Source of the DNA: Lichenostomus cassidix
Taxonomy: Eukaryota; Chordata; Aves; Passeriformes; Meliphagidae
Length of the DNA stretch: 64,000 bases
Direction: 5' to 3'
Assembly (NCBI GenBank): GCA_008360975.2
Contig: CM039210.1
Location: 15,626,293-15,690,292 of the forward strand
Below the pieces are notes generated by a model that was not told the DNA's origin, ran no database searches, and was given only the letters and a program-made list of their open reading frames with translations. This document shows positions 37,744-48,082 of this stretch, in pieces. The translations under genes and the position numbers were made by a program. How positions within the stretch are numbered: the first letter of the stretch is position 1; the number at the start of each line of letters is the position of its first letter.

Positions 37744-38305
37744 TGTAATAAATTACAATCAGTTTAGTTCACGAACTATTTGAAAAGGGTGATAGGCCTT
37801 AGGTTGCCTTTCCATTTATTTTTCTTTTTGCTGTTATGGAAACGATTCTTGCTTTAAACCAATATACTTGGGCAGGCTGGTGGCTCTGCGACCCCCACAG
37901 GATGCTTGCAAGCGGCATTCGCCCAACCCCCATGAGACAGATACAAAAGGAATTTGACTCAGGGGCCATAAAACCTCCCCCTACCAAGGGCCCTGTGCAA
38001 CCCCCACGGTGAGACCATCCCAGGAGGCCCAGTAACAACCACTCAACGCAGAGCACGACAGCCTAGATGACTCAGCAGCCAATCAAGGATTCATGAAGGG
38101 ACGCCAATCAAGGCATACAGAGGGAGTGGGATACGAAAGGGTTATAAAAGTTCGTCCTCTGTAAGCCAGGGCGCGGTGCATAGAGGTATGCTTGAACCTC
38201 TGCCCGTCCAGCGCTGTCTTGACTGATATCCGCTTGCTTTTTAATTAATAAATTCTTTAATTGGATCTACGTCTCTGATTGGATAATGAGGCTCAATCAA
38301 TAACA
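37744..38305 (+). mobile_element. 5' LTR of inner provirus
   Basis: The 562-bp LTR starts TGTAATAAATTAC and ends CAATAACA. TATAAAA lies at 38143-38149 and AATAAA at 38247-38252. It differs from the 3' LTR by ten substitutions and a 1-bp indel by eye. Confidence 0.92.
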
Positions 38306-38308
38306 ATT

Positions 38309-38326
38309 TGGTGCCGTGACTCGGAT
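38309..38326 (+). other. Primer-binding site, tRNA-His
   Basis: TGGTGCCGTGACTCGGAT, three bases after the LTR, is the tRNA-His primer site that defines the HERV-H-type group. Confidence 0.9.
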
Positions 38327-38706
38327 AGGGAAATTCCCCTGGAGTTCCCCAAAGGGAGGCGCCCCGTCGTGATTTGACGGCCTGGAGGGGACACTCCACT
38401 GGCGCACCCCTACCCGACGGACCTAAATTTCGGATATCAGCCAAGGGTTCAAGGCCCCTGAAATTCCGTGCACAGAAGCCACAAGACGCCGGACAGCGGA
38501 GTGTGAGTATCGGTTGAGATACAGAGACACACACGGCGTGGGTGGTCGGGGTGGTTTTCCCGGAGTGCAGCGTGTGAGACGTCCATCTACGGACGAAGTG
38601 ATTGGGACTCCCCAGTAGCGCAGTTCCTGTTCCCCGCGAGGGGTCAGGTCGCGACCGGGAGAAAGCGAGTGTTGTGTTGTTGGTGAGTGTGAGGGCACTC
38701 CGGAAG
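38327..38706 (+). other. Leader of inner provirus
   Basis: About 380 bp lie between the primer site and gag. A GAGTGTGAGTAT string near 38497 resembles a 5' splice donor for env mRNA. The packaging signal is expected here but not identifiable by eye. Confidence 0.5.
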
Positions 38707-40296
38707 ATGGGACAGGGGAAGAGCAGGCCTCCTGCCTCCATGAAAAGGAATGGGAGACTCCCAGGGATTCCCCCTGGCAGTCCATTAGGCATACAGCTGA
38801 AATATTGGGCTGATGACCCCCGGACCCAGGGGAAGAGTAAAAATAAAATGATTAACTATTGTGTGGCAATTTGGGGAGGAAAACAGATTAGGGCAGACTC
38901 TCTATATTGGCCGGCCTTTGGATCCGACGAGGAATCCCTATGTCAAGCTCTAAATCTCTGAGTTAACAGCAAAAGACCATTTAACCAAGAAGAGAGCGAC
39001 TATGCAGCTCTTTGGCTCCCTTACGGGAGGGGGGCGGGAGTGTTTGTGCTCCAAGGAAAAGACAGACGAAAGAAGTCTATTGACGCACCCCCACCATACG
39101 CACCACCATCTCCTACAGCTCCACCACAGCGGGAGGCGGGAGGAACTCCCCCACCACAGCGGGAGGGGGGAGGTGCGGCTTTGTTACACCAGGAAGAAGG
39201 GGGTGTAGTTCCGTTAGCCCGAGGAGGGGGAGGTACCATGACTCTGGGGGGAGGTGCTGAGCCATCGTCTCCTGGGAAACGGGAAAGTCCCTTATCTGAG
39301 ATTAACATTCCACAGGGTCCGATTACCCGGAGCAGAGCTCGTAATTTATATCCCCTGAGGGAAGTGGCTATGGGGATGGTAAACCAAGAGGGGGGTGGCC
39401 AAGTACCTGGCATAGGGTATGTGGAAGTTCCCCTGAATTCTATGGATGTCCGGGAATTTAAAAAGGAAATGGGACATCTTTTAGAAGATCCTTTCGGAGT
39501 AGCAGAGCGGGTGGATCAATTCCTGGGTCATAGTCTCTATACATGGGATGAGTTACAATCAATTTTGGGGATACTTTTCACCATGGAAGAGAGACGCATG
39601 ATCCGTACGGCAGGCATGCGTATTTGGGAAAACCAACACCCACAAGGTCCCATGGGTGATATGAAATGGCCATTACAGCGGCCCAATTGGGACAATCAAA
39701 ACTCACAAGATCGGGTTAACAGGCGGGACTTGAGAGCTATTATAATTCAAGGAATAAAGGAGGCTGTGCCTAGAGGGCAAAATATGCACAAAGCCTTTAA
39801 TGAGAATCAAAAGAAAGATGAGGATCCAACCACCTGGTTGGAAAGGCTAAGGAAAAACTTGCAATTATACTATGGAATAGATCCTGATAATCCGGCAGGC
39901 CAAACCCTGTTAAAAGTGCAGTTTGTGTCGAAAGGATGGCCTGACACTCGGAGAAAATTGGAGAAGTTGGAAAACTGGCAAGAGAGAGGGTTGGATGAAT
40001 TGTTAAGAGAGGCACAGAAAGTGTATGTGAGAAGGGAAGAGGAAAGTTATAAAAGGCAAGCGAAAGTGATGGCCGCGATGGTGTGGAGTGAACAGGGAGA
40101 TGCAAGAAGGCAAGATAAGGAAAGTGAGCTTCTTCGGTCAGAGAGCTTACGAGCTAAGGGAGAGTTCCACCCCCCCCAGAAAAGGGAAGGAAGAGATATG
40201 AGTAAAGTTGTGTGTTTTTACTGCCAGAAACCGGGGCATGTGAAAAGAAATTGCAGGCAGAGGATCGCCGATGAGAAAATGTTTGCCGAGGAATAG
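38707..40296 (+). pseudogene. gag: Inner gag polyprotein, one internal stop
   Basis: It starts Met-Gly-Gln (myristoylation-type N-terminus) and is about 529 codons long. Order: matrix (codons 1-85, with a single in-frame TGA at 38959-38961), then a Pro-rich region with two late-domain motifs twelve residues apart (P-P-P-Y from about 39088 and P-T-A-P). Capsid follows, with a major-homology-like stretch near 39830-39870, a charged coiled linker, and one zinc knuckle C-X2-C-X4-H-X4-C at 40213-40254. Gag ends in TAG (40294-40296) and pro-pol continues in the same frame, the gammaretrovirus stop-readthrough layout. It would form the virion core; the stop disables it. Confidence 0.88.
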
Positions 40297-42081
40297 GGCT
40301 GTCAGGGGCTGTATTTGCTGGGGTCACATAAGACCGCCGAGCCCTTGATAAAGATTCGGATAGGACCCCAGCGACAAGAATTTGAGTTCCTTGTGGACTC
40401 AGGAGCTGAAAGATCAACAATTCAATCCTTGCCATTGGGGTGTAAAATTTCCAGAGATACAGTACAAGTGATTGGGGCAAAAGGGGAGCCTTTTGGAGCA
40501 TCTGTGATTAAGGATGTACTATTTGAAACACCATCTAAATTAGGGGTGGGGTCACTGCTACTATTACCAGAAGCAGAATTTAACTTCTTGGGACGGGATT
40601 TAATGGTTGAATTAGGCATTGGGTTACAAATAAAAGAGAGTGAATTGCAAGTTAAATTATATGCCTTGTCTACCCGAGATGAACAACAAATTGATCCACA
40701 AGTATGGTATACACCAGATACTGTGGGTAAACTTAATATTGAACCAATCACAGTTACTCTCAAAAACCCAGAAATACCAATTAAAATACAGCAATATCCA
40801 ATATCTGAAGAAGGCAAGAGGGGTCTGCAATCAGAAATAAAATGATTATTAGAACAAGGTATCCTTGAACCATGCATGTCTCCCTATAATACTCCAATTC
40901 TGCCAGTTAAGAAACCAGATGGCAGTTACCGACTAGTCCATGATCTAAGGGAAATAAATAAAAAGACCATTGAGCGATTCCCAGTAGTGGCCAATCCGTA
41001 CACTATCTTAAGCCAGCTGGGACCACATGATATATGGTACAGTGTCATAGATTTAAAGGATGCCTTTTGGACTTGCCCACTCGATGTAAGCTGCAGGGAT
41101 TATTTTGCATTTGAGTGGGAAGACCCAGAAACACATATTAAACAGCAACTCCGATGGACTGTACTGCCTCAAGGATTCACAGAGTCCCCTAATTTATTTG
41201 GCCAAGCACTAAATCAAATCTTACAGAATTACCAATCAGGACCTGCTGTAAAATTAATTCAATATGTGGATGACCTCCTCATAGCCGGACAGCTCGAAGA
41301 AGATGTCCGACGAGAAAGTATTAAACTATTAAACTTTCTAGGTTCTCAAGGGCTGAAAGTGTCCAAATCCAAATTACAATTCACAGAACAAGAAGTAAAG
41401 TACCTGGGACACCGGTTAATAAATGGGACCAAGAAATTAGATCCTAGTCGGGTCCAGGGCATATTAGATATGCCCCCTCCGAGAACCAAAAAGGAAGTCA
41501 GACAACTACTAGGACTGTTTGGATATTGCAGGCAGTGGATTTTGAGCTACAGCCAAAGGGTAAAATTTCTATATGAAAAGCTAACTCATGATGGCTTGCT
41601 AAAATGGACAGAGCAAGATGATGAAGCTTTTCAAGTTTTAAAGCAAGAATTAATTAATGCTCCTGTGCTGAACCTCCCAGATTTAACAAGGCCTTTCTGT
41701 CTGTTTGTGAATGTAGATGAGGGCACGGCGTATGGGGTGCTGACTCAGGATTGGGCTGGGAGCAAAAAGCCTGTGGCTTATCTGTCTAAACTATTGGACC
41801 CAGTGAGTAAAGGGTGGCCCACTTGCTTACAGGCGGTAGCTGCAGCTGCTCTGATGGTGGGAGAGACAATAAAAATCACCTTTGGAAGTGAGATCCGGGT
41901 ATTTTCACCACATGACATAAGGGGGATTCTAGCCCAAAAAGCAGACAAATGGATTACTGATGCCAGGTTGTTAAAATATGAAGGAATGTTAGTGGCATCA
42001 CCTAAACTGACTTTAGAAACCACATCCCTCCAAAATCCGGCACAATTTCTATATGGAACCCCCTCCACAGAACCACTGGCA
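40297..42081 (+). pseudogene. pol: Inner pro-pol: protease and reverse transcriptase
   Basis: The frame continues from the gag TAG. The aspartic protease active site L-V-D-S-G-A lies at about 40393-40410 with a later L-G-R-D block. Reverse transcriptase follows with L-P-Q-G-F and the catalytic Y-V-D-D near 41266, then thumb and connection. A single in-frame TGA at 40843-40845 lies just before the fingers region. The 3' end is cut by a solo LTR at 42082. It would mature Gag and copy the RNA genome; it is now non-functional. Confidence 0.9.
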
Positions 42082-42338
42082 TGTCGCTGTTGAGCAGCTA
42101 GCAGAGTAATGAATGCACCAGTTCTCAGTGGCAAGAAGGAATGACCTTTATTGTTTTGATTTCATCACATATATAGAGTTCTCAAAAGTCACCCAGATTG
42201 GTCAGTCAGAAGCCTTCCCCCAGGCCTGATTGGCCAGGCCTGCACTGCCCAAGTTCTGGGACACTGTTCCAACAACATCCAAACTTTATTTACAAAACAC
42301 AAGAAAACTTCTCATAGGAAAAACCTGTGCTAGCCACA
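42082..42338 (-). mobile_element. Solo LTR in inner pol (257-bp family, copy 1)
   Basis: Ends are TGTCGCTG and TAGCCACA on +, with a 6-bp duplication CTGGCA (42076-42081, 42339-42344). On the minus strand it has CCAAT boxes (GGCCAATCAGG, TGACCAATC), CTATATATG and AATAAAGG in LTR order. A second copy lies at 50032-50294. Confidence 0.92.
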
Positions 42339-42344
42339 CTGGCA

Positions 42345-43215
42345 TATAATTGTCTTCGGGCTATAGAGGAACAAGCAAAAATCAGGCCTGACCTCGAGGA
42401 GGAAGCACTTGGGGAGGGCAGAGAACTCTGGGTCCGCCAGGGTGGTGGAAGGAAAGAGAAAATCACGCTATGCAGTAATTGGTGAAAGTTTTGAAGTACT
42501 TCAGTCAGGACCCTTAAGTCCTGCTTGGTCAGCGCAGGCTTGTGAGTTATATGCCTTGCTACAGGCACTAAAAATCCTGGGCTCCAGTAAGGGGACAATT
42601 TATACGGATTCCAAATATGCTTTTGGGGTAGTACACACATTTGGAAAAATATGGGAAGAAAGAGGCCTGATTACATCTCGGGGAAAAGAACTAATCCATG
42701 AACAGCTAATTAAAGAGATCTTAAAAACAGCCAGGAAACCAGAGCGATTGGCTGTGGTACATATAAAAGGACACCAAAAGGGGATTAGTAAAACTATCCG
42801 GGGTAATAACATAGCAGACCAGGAAGCCAAACGTGCAGCTTTACTGAATATAAGAATTGTGAGTAAGCCTGGTGACCCCTGGAGACATCCCCGGTTAAGC
42901 TGTGAGAGCTGCAGACAGGATCCCGAAGATGAACCCTGTTATTCCTGCCTAAAGGAATTAGGCTCAATGGATGCATTTGTGTGTAGCTGCTACAATCCTT
43001 ACAGAAACTACTGCTATGCTTGTAATACAGATACTGAAGATCATGAGAAACTTGCCTACAACCCTTACTGTAGAGATATAGAATATATCGTGCCAAAGTT
43101 ACTAACATTTACTGCAAAAGAAAAAGAGAAATTAACACAAACGGGAGCAGTTGAAAATCCAGAAGGGAAATGGATGCTGGCTGATGGGAGGGAGATCTTA
43201 CCCAAGAGCATGGCA
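42345..43215 (+). pseudogene. pol: Inner pol: RNase H, Cys-rich linker and integrase N-terminus
   Basis: Coding resumes after the solo LTR. The frame changes near 42430, where the first RNase H catalytic Asp is expected. RNase H then continues with a T-D-S-K-Y-A-F block near 42602-42622 and G-H-Q-K-G. Next comes an unusual Cys-rich stretch (about 42895-43070, nine or more Cys, several C-X2-C pairs), then the start of integrase up to the second solo LTR. The frame that runs on past 43222 is LTR sequence, not pol. Confidence 0.85.
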
Positions 43216-43221
43216 CTTCGG

Positions 43222-43807
43222 TGTTGCGGTTTAGAGGATGTTGCAGCAGACTTTACCCTAGAGCTTCTCTACCCAGCCCGGTTCAGCGCCTCAGTGCTCC
43301 AAACCCTCTGTCCCAGGGCTGGACACTGCGCTCTCACCAGCCGGGGAGCCATATGGCTAGCTCTGGTTCGTCTGCTTCCACAACCGGCGGTGATAAAGGA
43401 GGCGAGGAGGGTCTATGCGTTGTGTCCATGGAAGATGTTTATTCGCATGGTGCAGCAGAGGCCAACGACCTCCCCGAGGCAGAGATGCCTCGAGGGCGAA
43501 AGCCTCACATGCACAGCCACATGTGGAGCATAAACACACGTGGAGCATAGACACACGTGGAGCATAGACAGCAAGATGGCGGAGGGTAAGGGGTTTTATA
43601 GGGAAACAGAGAGGGGCAGGGACAGCACACAGGCCCAGTGACCTCTGGGTACAGGGGAGGTACAGGGGCGGAGTTAGGAGTACAGGAACCAATAGGGAAA
43701 ACTGGGGGCGTGGCTAGGACCCCGTGGAGTAGGGAAGGCAGGACAATAGGTGACAAGTACAGTCGTTAAGAAACGGGTGTGGGGAACTTGCAGCTATTAT
43801 CACAATA
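43222..43807 (-). mobile_element. Solo LTR in inner integrase
   Basis: A 586-bp insertion separates two parts of the integrase N-terminal domain. The flanks CTTCGG (43216-43221) and CTTCAG (43808-43813) are a 6-bp duplication with one mismatch. On the minus strand it has CCTATAAAAC (near 43592-43602) and AATAAA (43438-43443). A 17-18-bp motif with GTGGAGCATA is repeated three times near 43522-43570. The right border is approximate because the end reads CACAATA rather than a clean CA. Confidence 0.8.
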
Positions 43808-43813
43808 CTTCAG

Positions 43814-44842
43814 GTATTAAAGAAATTACATGAGAAAACACATTGGGGAACACAAGCCTTGGTGGACCACTTTGCCAACAAATATATGTGTCTAGGGGTG
43901 TACAACCTGGTTAAACAGATAACTATGGGGTGTATAACCTGTCAAAGAGTAAACAAACAGCATTTGAGAAAAGCAGTCCCAGGGGGAAGGGAGTTGACTC
44001 ATCGCCCATTTTCACATGTGCAAGTAGATTTTACTGATTTGCCCCAAGTGGGACGATATAAGCACTTGCTTGTTATCATAGACCACCTAACCCACTTTGT
44101 GGAGGCCATTCCTACAACTAGAGCCACAGCACAAACTGTTACTAAAACTTTATTGGAACACATAATTCCCAGGTATGGGTTAATTGAAGTCATAGACTCA
44201 GACAGAGGACCACATTTTGTCTCTAAAGTATCTAAATTGGTTGCAGATGCATTGGGAATCCGTTGGGAACATCACACACCTTGGCACCCACAAAGTTCGG
44301 GGAGGGTGGAGCGTATGAATGGAGAAATAAAAAAACAATTAACTAAATTAATGCTTGAAACAAAAATGAGCTGGGTAAAGTGCTTACCGCTAGCTTTATT
44401 AAACATCAGGACACAACCACGCTCAGATATCGGGGTGTCACCGTTTGAGATGTTGTATGGAATGCCTTTTGATGCAGAAATCCCTGCAGATCATCCTAAA
44501 ATCTCTGATGCTCATTTACAAGCTTATATTAATCAGTTGTTTAAACGGAGGGAAAAACTACGACAAAAGGGCTTGGTAGTTCAAAGGCCTCCCCTCTGGA
44601 TACCAATACACAAACTTCAAGTGGGAGACGAGGTACTAATAAAATCATGGAAAGAATCCACACTAACCCCTCAATGGGAGGGACCTTATGTTGTCTTACT
44701 CACCACAGAGTCTGCCATACGAACTGCTGAGAAGGGGTGGACTCACGCCAGCCGTGTGAAGAAGTTCACCCGAGACCCGACGTGGCAGGTCATCCCATCA
44801 CAACGGCCTGAGGACTTAAAGCTAAAGCTTAAGAAACAATAA
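43814..44842 (+). pseudogene. pol: Inner pol: integrase
   Basis: Open to its natural stop. The zinc-binding domain has H-E-K-T-H and C-I-T-C. The catalytic core has D (V-D-F-T-D), D (D-S-D-R-G-P) and E (V-E-R-M-N) with the D-X35-E spacing. A C-terminal domain with G-P-Y fold residues (W-E-G-P-Y) follows. The class is gammaretrovirus-like. It would join viral DNA to host DNA; it is separated from the rest of pol by a solo LTR. Confidence 0.92.
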
Positions 44843-44901
44843 GCTTCCTATAACTCACATAAATCCTGTTAACATTCATTTAAAGAAGCCTGCTTACAGT
44901 T

Positions 44902-47436
44902 ATGGATCTGAATATGCTCTTGGCCTATATGCACAAGATTATGTGGTTAAATGTTATGATACTAATTGTGATTGTTATCCTTTTGTGTGCTTTGTTTGCA
45001 AGGTATGCAATGAAAAGTGGTGGATCTATTGCAGAAAGGGGAGACCCCCATCAGGGGTTTGCCTCCCTTGCTATAAAGCGGAAAGTGCTGAGACAATGCA
45101 AATGTTACAATTGGCACTTAACATGGGCAGATTGCAAAAGGGATCTAAAGAATGGTGGGAAATTTTTGCCCATGGCATTCACCCCGACTTGTACTGTTAT
45201 CACTCCAATGAACCCAGACCCATGGTGGCCGAGCTCGTCGAGAGCGAATGCAGAGTCAAACTTGTGCACTTACCCTGCTCGGAAGGAGCAGTCAAACACA
45301 CAAACTGGATTAGTTACCAGAACCACTGGAAGCAGCGGCACAGGTGCTTCACAGAGGTGTATCCTTGCTGCCGAGAAGATAGACACCCCTGTAGCTGGAA
45401 GCAACCCAGTTGACAGGCGAGGCAGAAGGAAACCAAATGTGAGAAAGCAACCTGGGAATAAGACTCTGAGCTCCTTTTTCACGAAACGGAGTGAACCGGG
45501 GTATTTGCCAATCAAATTGGAGAACAATCTGACATTGTTTAAAATATCAAAAGCAGTGAGATCCCCCACTCAAGCCTTGCAAATATATTATGTGTTACTG
45601 ATAATAGCCTGTTCCATACCATGTAGCAATGCAACCTTGACACTCTCACACCACCCACACCAACCGTTTAAGTGGACACTAGGCAGGTTAGACAAATCTA
45701 CCGTAATACAAACCCACATTATGGTAGGAGCCCCAGTTTTCACCATCACCTCGTGTGACATGGTCGATTACTCATCCTGTGAAAACCCAGAAACACGAGC
45801 AAAAGGATGGGTGGGACCAAGAGCCTTTTACATGTGCCCTAATCCAAATCCAGCGGACACTAAGAGGGGCCAGATTTGGTGTGTCAAACAAAATTCATAC
45901 TGTGCAAATGACAGATGTGAAACTATAAACTCAGTTTATCCTCCAAGAGCAGGAAAAGATCAATTTATCACAGTCTGGTGGGGACCATACGGGCGCAAAC
46001 CACCTAAATATAACCGGGGACCTTCTGCCTATAATCCATATGCCAGGAGAGGTTTAGTAGAAGAGAAGAATGGAGTTCCTTGTCAATTTGCAGATATACA
46101 TGTGGAACAACCCGATGATCCAGGGTGGATAATTGGAAAAAAATGGGAATTTAGACTTTGGATTCCAAGCAACAGTCCCAATAACGAACCGGGAAATGGC
46201 CTCAGTCAAGATCCGAAAGGTCTCTTTTACATAAAAAAGGAAATAGTCCTTCCAGACCCACAACCTATAGGTCCAAACACAGCAATCAATCCACGGAATA
46301 TGCTACCAGAAACTAACATCACAGATTCAGATAATCTATGGAAATTGGTAAGAAATAGCTACTATGCTTTAAATGCTACTAATCCTAACTTAACAGAACA
46401 TTGCTGGCTTTGTTATAGCTCTAAACCGCCCTTTTATGAAGCTATTGCTATTAATGGAAGAGGGACTAAAACCAATGACAGCAATCCAACCCAGTGTAAA
46501 TGGGGAAGTGACTTAAATATAAGAGCTGGAATCACCTTAGCACAAGTAACTGGAACTGGCACCTGCATCGGTCAAGTGCCACAAGAAAAACAAAGCCTGT
46601 GCAGTAAAATTGTGGAAAATCCTAACAATCAAAGACCAGCTAGATGGTTGTTACCCGTAAAAAATGCACATTGGGTTTGTGCTAGTGTTGGGGTCACCCC
46701 ATGCATACCCTCAAATGCTTTTAAAACCACAGATCATTGCATTCAAGTCATGATTATTCCCCGACTTACTTACCACTCTAATAAATATGTGCTGGATCAT
46801 CACATGATACCAGAACACCCTTTAATAAGAAGAGAGCCAATCACAGCTATAACTATTGCCACTTTATTAACATTAGGGGCTACTGGAACCAGCACTGGTA
46901 TAGCTTCTCTCGTACAACAAGGAAAAGAGTTTTCCACACTAAGAACAGCAGTTGATGAAGACCTTGTAAAAATTGAAAGCTCTATTACTGCGTTAGAAAG
47001 TTCTCTAAGATGTCTGTCTGAAGTTGTATTACAACACGGAAGGGGTCTAGAGATTTTGTTCGCACATGAGGGTGGATTGTGTGTGGCTCTAAATGAAGAA
47101 TGCTGTGTGTATGCTGACCATACTGGAGTAGCCCGAGATGCAATGGCAGAGCTACGAAAAGGACTAGAAAAGCGTAAACGAGAAAGAGAGGCCACACGAG
47201 CATGGTATGAAAATTGGTTCCAATCTTTTCCCTGGTTAACAACCTTACTATCCACCATTGCTGGACCCCTAATTATGTTAATCCTAGCCCTAACGTTTGG
47301 ACCTTGCATTTTTAGTCGTCTAATTACACTTGTTAAAAACCGTTTAGAAGCAGCACATCTATTGCCTATTACAATACAGTATGAGGGCATTCCAGTTAAT
47401 GAAGATTTGGCTCTCGAAGATGAAGATGACTTATAG
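44902..47436 (+). CDS. env: Inner envelope glycoprotein, intact 844-codon frame
   Basis: A gammaretrovirus-type Env without stop. Residues 1-164 are an N-terminal extension with a hydrophobic segment (13-33). Residues 165 onward align with the start of the outer env. An Arg-rich patch (172-182) precedes a signal-peptide-like core (227-240). Surface subunit: the C-W-L-C isomerase-type motif at 501-504. Cleavage is at an R-R site (643-644). Transmembrane subunit: fusion peptide (646-671, Gly/Ala/Thr-rich), immunosuppressive-like segment, C-X6-CC (727-735), membrane anchor (783-803) and a tail with a Y-E-G-I-P-V stretch. An acceptor-like CAG lies two bases before the ATG. Env would mediate receptor binding and fusion. 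It is the only complete structural gene in the cluster. Confidence 0.88.
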   Translation: MDLNMLLAYMHKIMWLNVMILIVIVILLCALFARYAMKSGGSIAERGDPHQGFASLAIKRKVLRQCKCYNWHLTWADCKRDLKNGGKFLPMAFTPTCTVITPMNPDPWWPSSSRANAESNLCTYPARKEQSNTQTGLVTRTTGSSGTGASQRCILAAEKIDTPVAGSNPVDRRGRRKPNVRKQPGNKTLSSFFTKRSEPGYLPIKLENNLTLFKISKAVRSPTQALQIYYVLLIIACSIPCSNATLTLSHHPHQPFKWTLGRLDKSTVIQTHIMVGAPVFTITSCDMVDYSSCENPETRAKGWVGPRAFYMCPNPNPADTKRGQIWCVKQNSYCANDRCETINSVYPPRAGKDQFITVWWGPYGRKPPKYNRGPSAYNPYARRGLVEEKNGVPCQFADIHVEQPDDPGWIIGKKWEFRLWIPSNSPNNEPGNGLSQDPKGLFYIKKEIVLPDPQPIGPNTAINPRNMLPETNITDSDNLWKLVRNSYYALNATNPNLTEHCWLCYSSKPPFYEAIAINGRGTKTNDSNPTQCKWGSDLNIRAGITLAQVTGTGTCIGQVPQEKQSLCSKIVENPNNQRPARWLLPVKNAHWVCASVGVTPCIPSNAFKTTDHCIQVMIIPRLTYHSNKYVLDHHMIPEHPLIRREPITAITIATLLTLGATGTSTGIASLVQQGKEFSTLRTAVDEDLVKIESSITALESSLRCLSEVVLQHGRGLEILFAHEGGLCVALNEECCVYADHTGVARDAMAELRKGLEKRKREREATRAWYENWFQSFPWLTTLLSTIAGPLIMLILALTFGPCIFSRLITLVKNRLEAAHLLPITIQYEGIPVNEDLALEDEDDL
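44943..45413 (+). CDS. Candidate Cys-rich accessory protein of inner ERV
   Basis: The frame of at least 156 codons lies between integrase and the env core and overlaps the 5' extension of env in another frame. The first listed codon is GTG; the frame is open upstream past the end of integrase and has no ATG before the Cys cluster. That suggests a spliced upstream start, and an acceptor-like CCTGCTTACAG ends at 44899. The N-terminal third is Cys-rich with C-X2-C-N-E-K-W then, 17 residues after the second Cys, C-X2-C: a zinc-ribbon-like spacing. The frame at 50559-51041 in the outer provirus is homologous (C-X2-C-G-K-N-W ... C-X2-C) and sits at the same place. Homology continues to the stop near the env start. 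No known retroviral accessory family was recognised. It may instead be a fortuitous overlap frame, but conservation argues against this. Confidence 0.55.
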   Translation: MVKCYDTNCDCYPFVCFVCKVCNEKWWIYCRKGRPPSGVCLPCYKAESAETMQMLQLALNMGRLQKGSKEWWEIFAHGIHPDLYCYHSNEPRPMVAELVESECRVKLVHLPCSEGAVKHTNWISYQNHWKQRHRCFTEVYPCCREDRHPCSWKQPS

Positions 47437-47501
47437 ACAAGTTGGTCACCACTGTCAGAGCTGGATTATCATCCAGACGAACTCGTGAACTAAATGAACA
47501 T

Positions 47502-47516
47502 GAGAGAGGGGGGAAT
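47502..47516 (+). other. Polypurine tract of inner provirus
   Basis: A GAGAGAGGGGGGAA-type purine run directly precedes the 3' LTR. Confidence 0.8.
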
Positions 47517-48077
47517 TTTAATAAATTACAATCAGTTTAGTTCACGAACTGTTTGAAAAGGGTGATAAGCCTTAAATTGCCTTTCCATTTATTTTTCTTT
47601 TTGCTGTTATGGAAACGATTCTTGCTTTAAACCAATATACTTGGGCAGGCTGGTGGCTCTGCGACCCCCACAGGATGCTTGCAAGCGGCATTCGCCCAAC
47701 CCCCACGAGACAGATACAAAAGGAATTTGACTCAGGGGCCATAAAACCTCCCCCTACCAAGGGCCCTGTGCAACCCCCACGGTGAGACCATCCCAGGAGG
47801 CCCAGTAACAACCACTCAACGCAGAGCACGACAGCCTAGACGACTCAGCAGCCAATCAAGGATTCATGAAGGGACGCCAATCAAGGCATACGGAGGGAGT
47901 GGGATACAAAGGGTTATAAAAGTTCATCCTCTGTAAGCCAGGGCGCAGTGCATAGAGGTATGCTTGAACCTCTGCCCGTCCAGCGCTGTCTTGACTGATA
48001 TCCGCTTGCTTTTTAATTAATAAATTCTTTAATTGGATCTACGTCTCTGATTGGATAATGAGGCTCAATCAATAACA
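47517..48077 (+). mobile_element. 3' LTR of inner provirus
   Basis: 561 bp, co-linear with the 5' LTR. The first dinucleotide has decayed from TG to TT. The usual TATAAAA and AATAAA are present. It is followed by the ACCCC duplication and resumed outer gag. Confidence 0.93.
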
Positions 48078-48082
48078 ACCCC

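Larger units (their letters stand above)
37739..48082 (+). mobile_element. Inner provirus (ERV, tRNA-His primer site), nested in outer gag
   Basis: The insertion is bounded by the 5-bp duplication ACCCC (37739-37743, 48078-48082). It has both LTRs, a tRNA-His primer site, a gammaretrovirus-like gag, UAG, pro-pol order in one frame, a Cys-rich accessory frame, a full-length env and a polypurine tract. Two solo LTRs interrupt pol. It lies in the same orientation as its host provirus and must be younger. Confidence 0.93.

Noticed and set aside
43222..43533. Continuation of the inner pol frame past 43222 as coding.
   Set aside because: From 43222 the sequence is solo LTR bounded by a duplication; integrase coding resumes at 43814.
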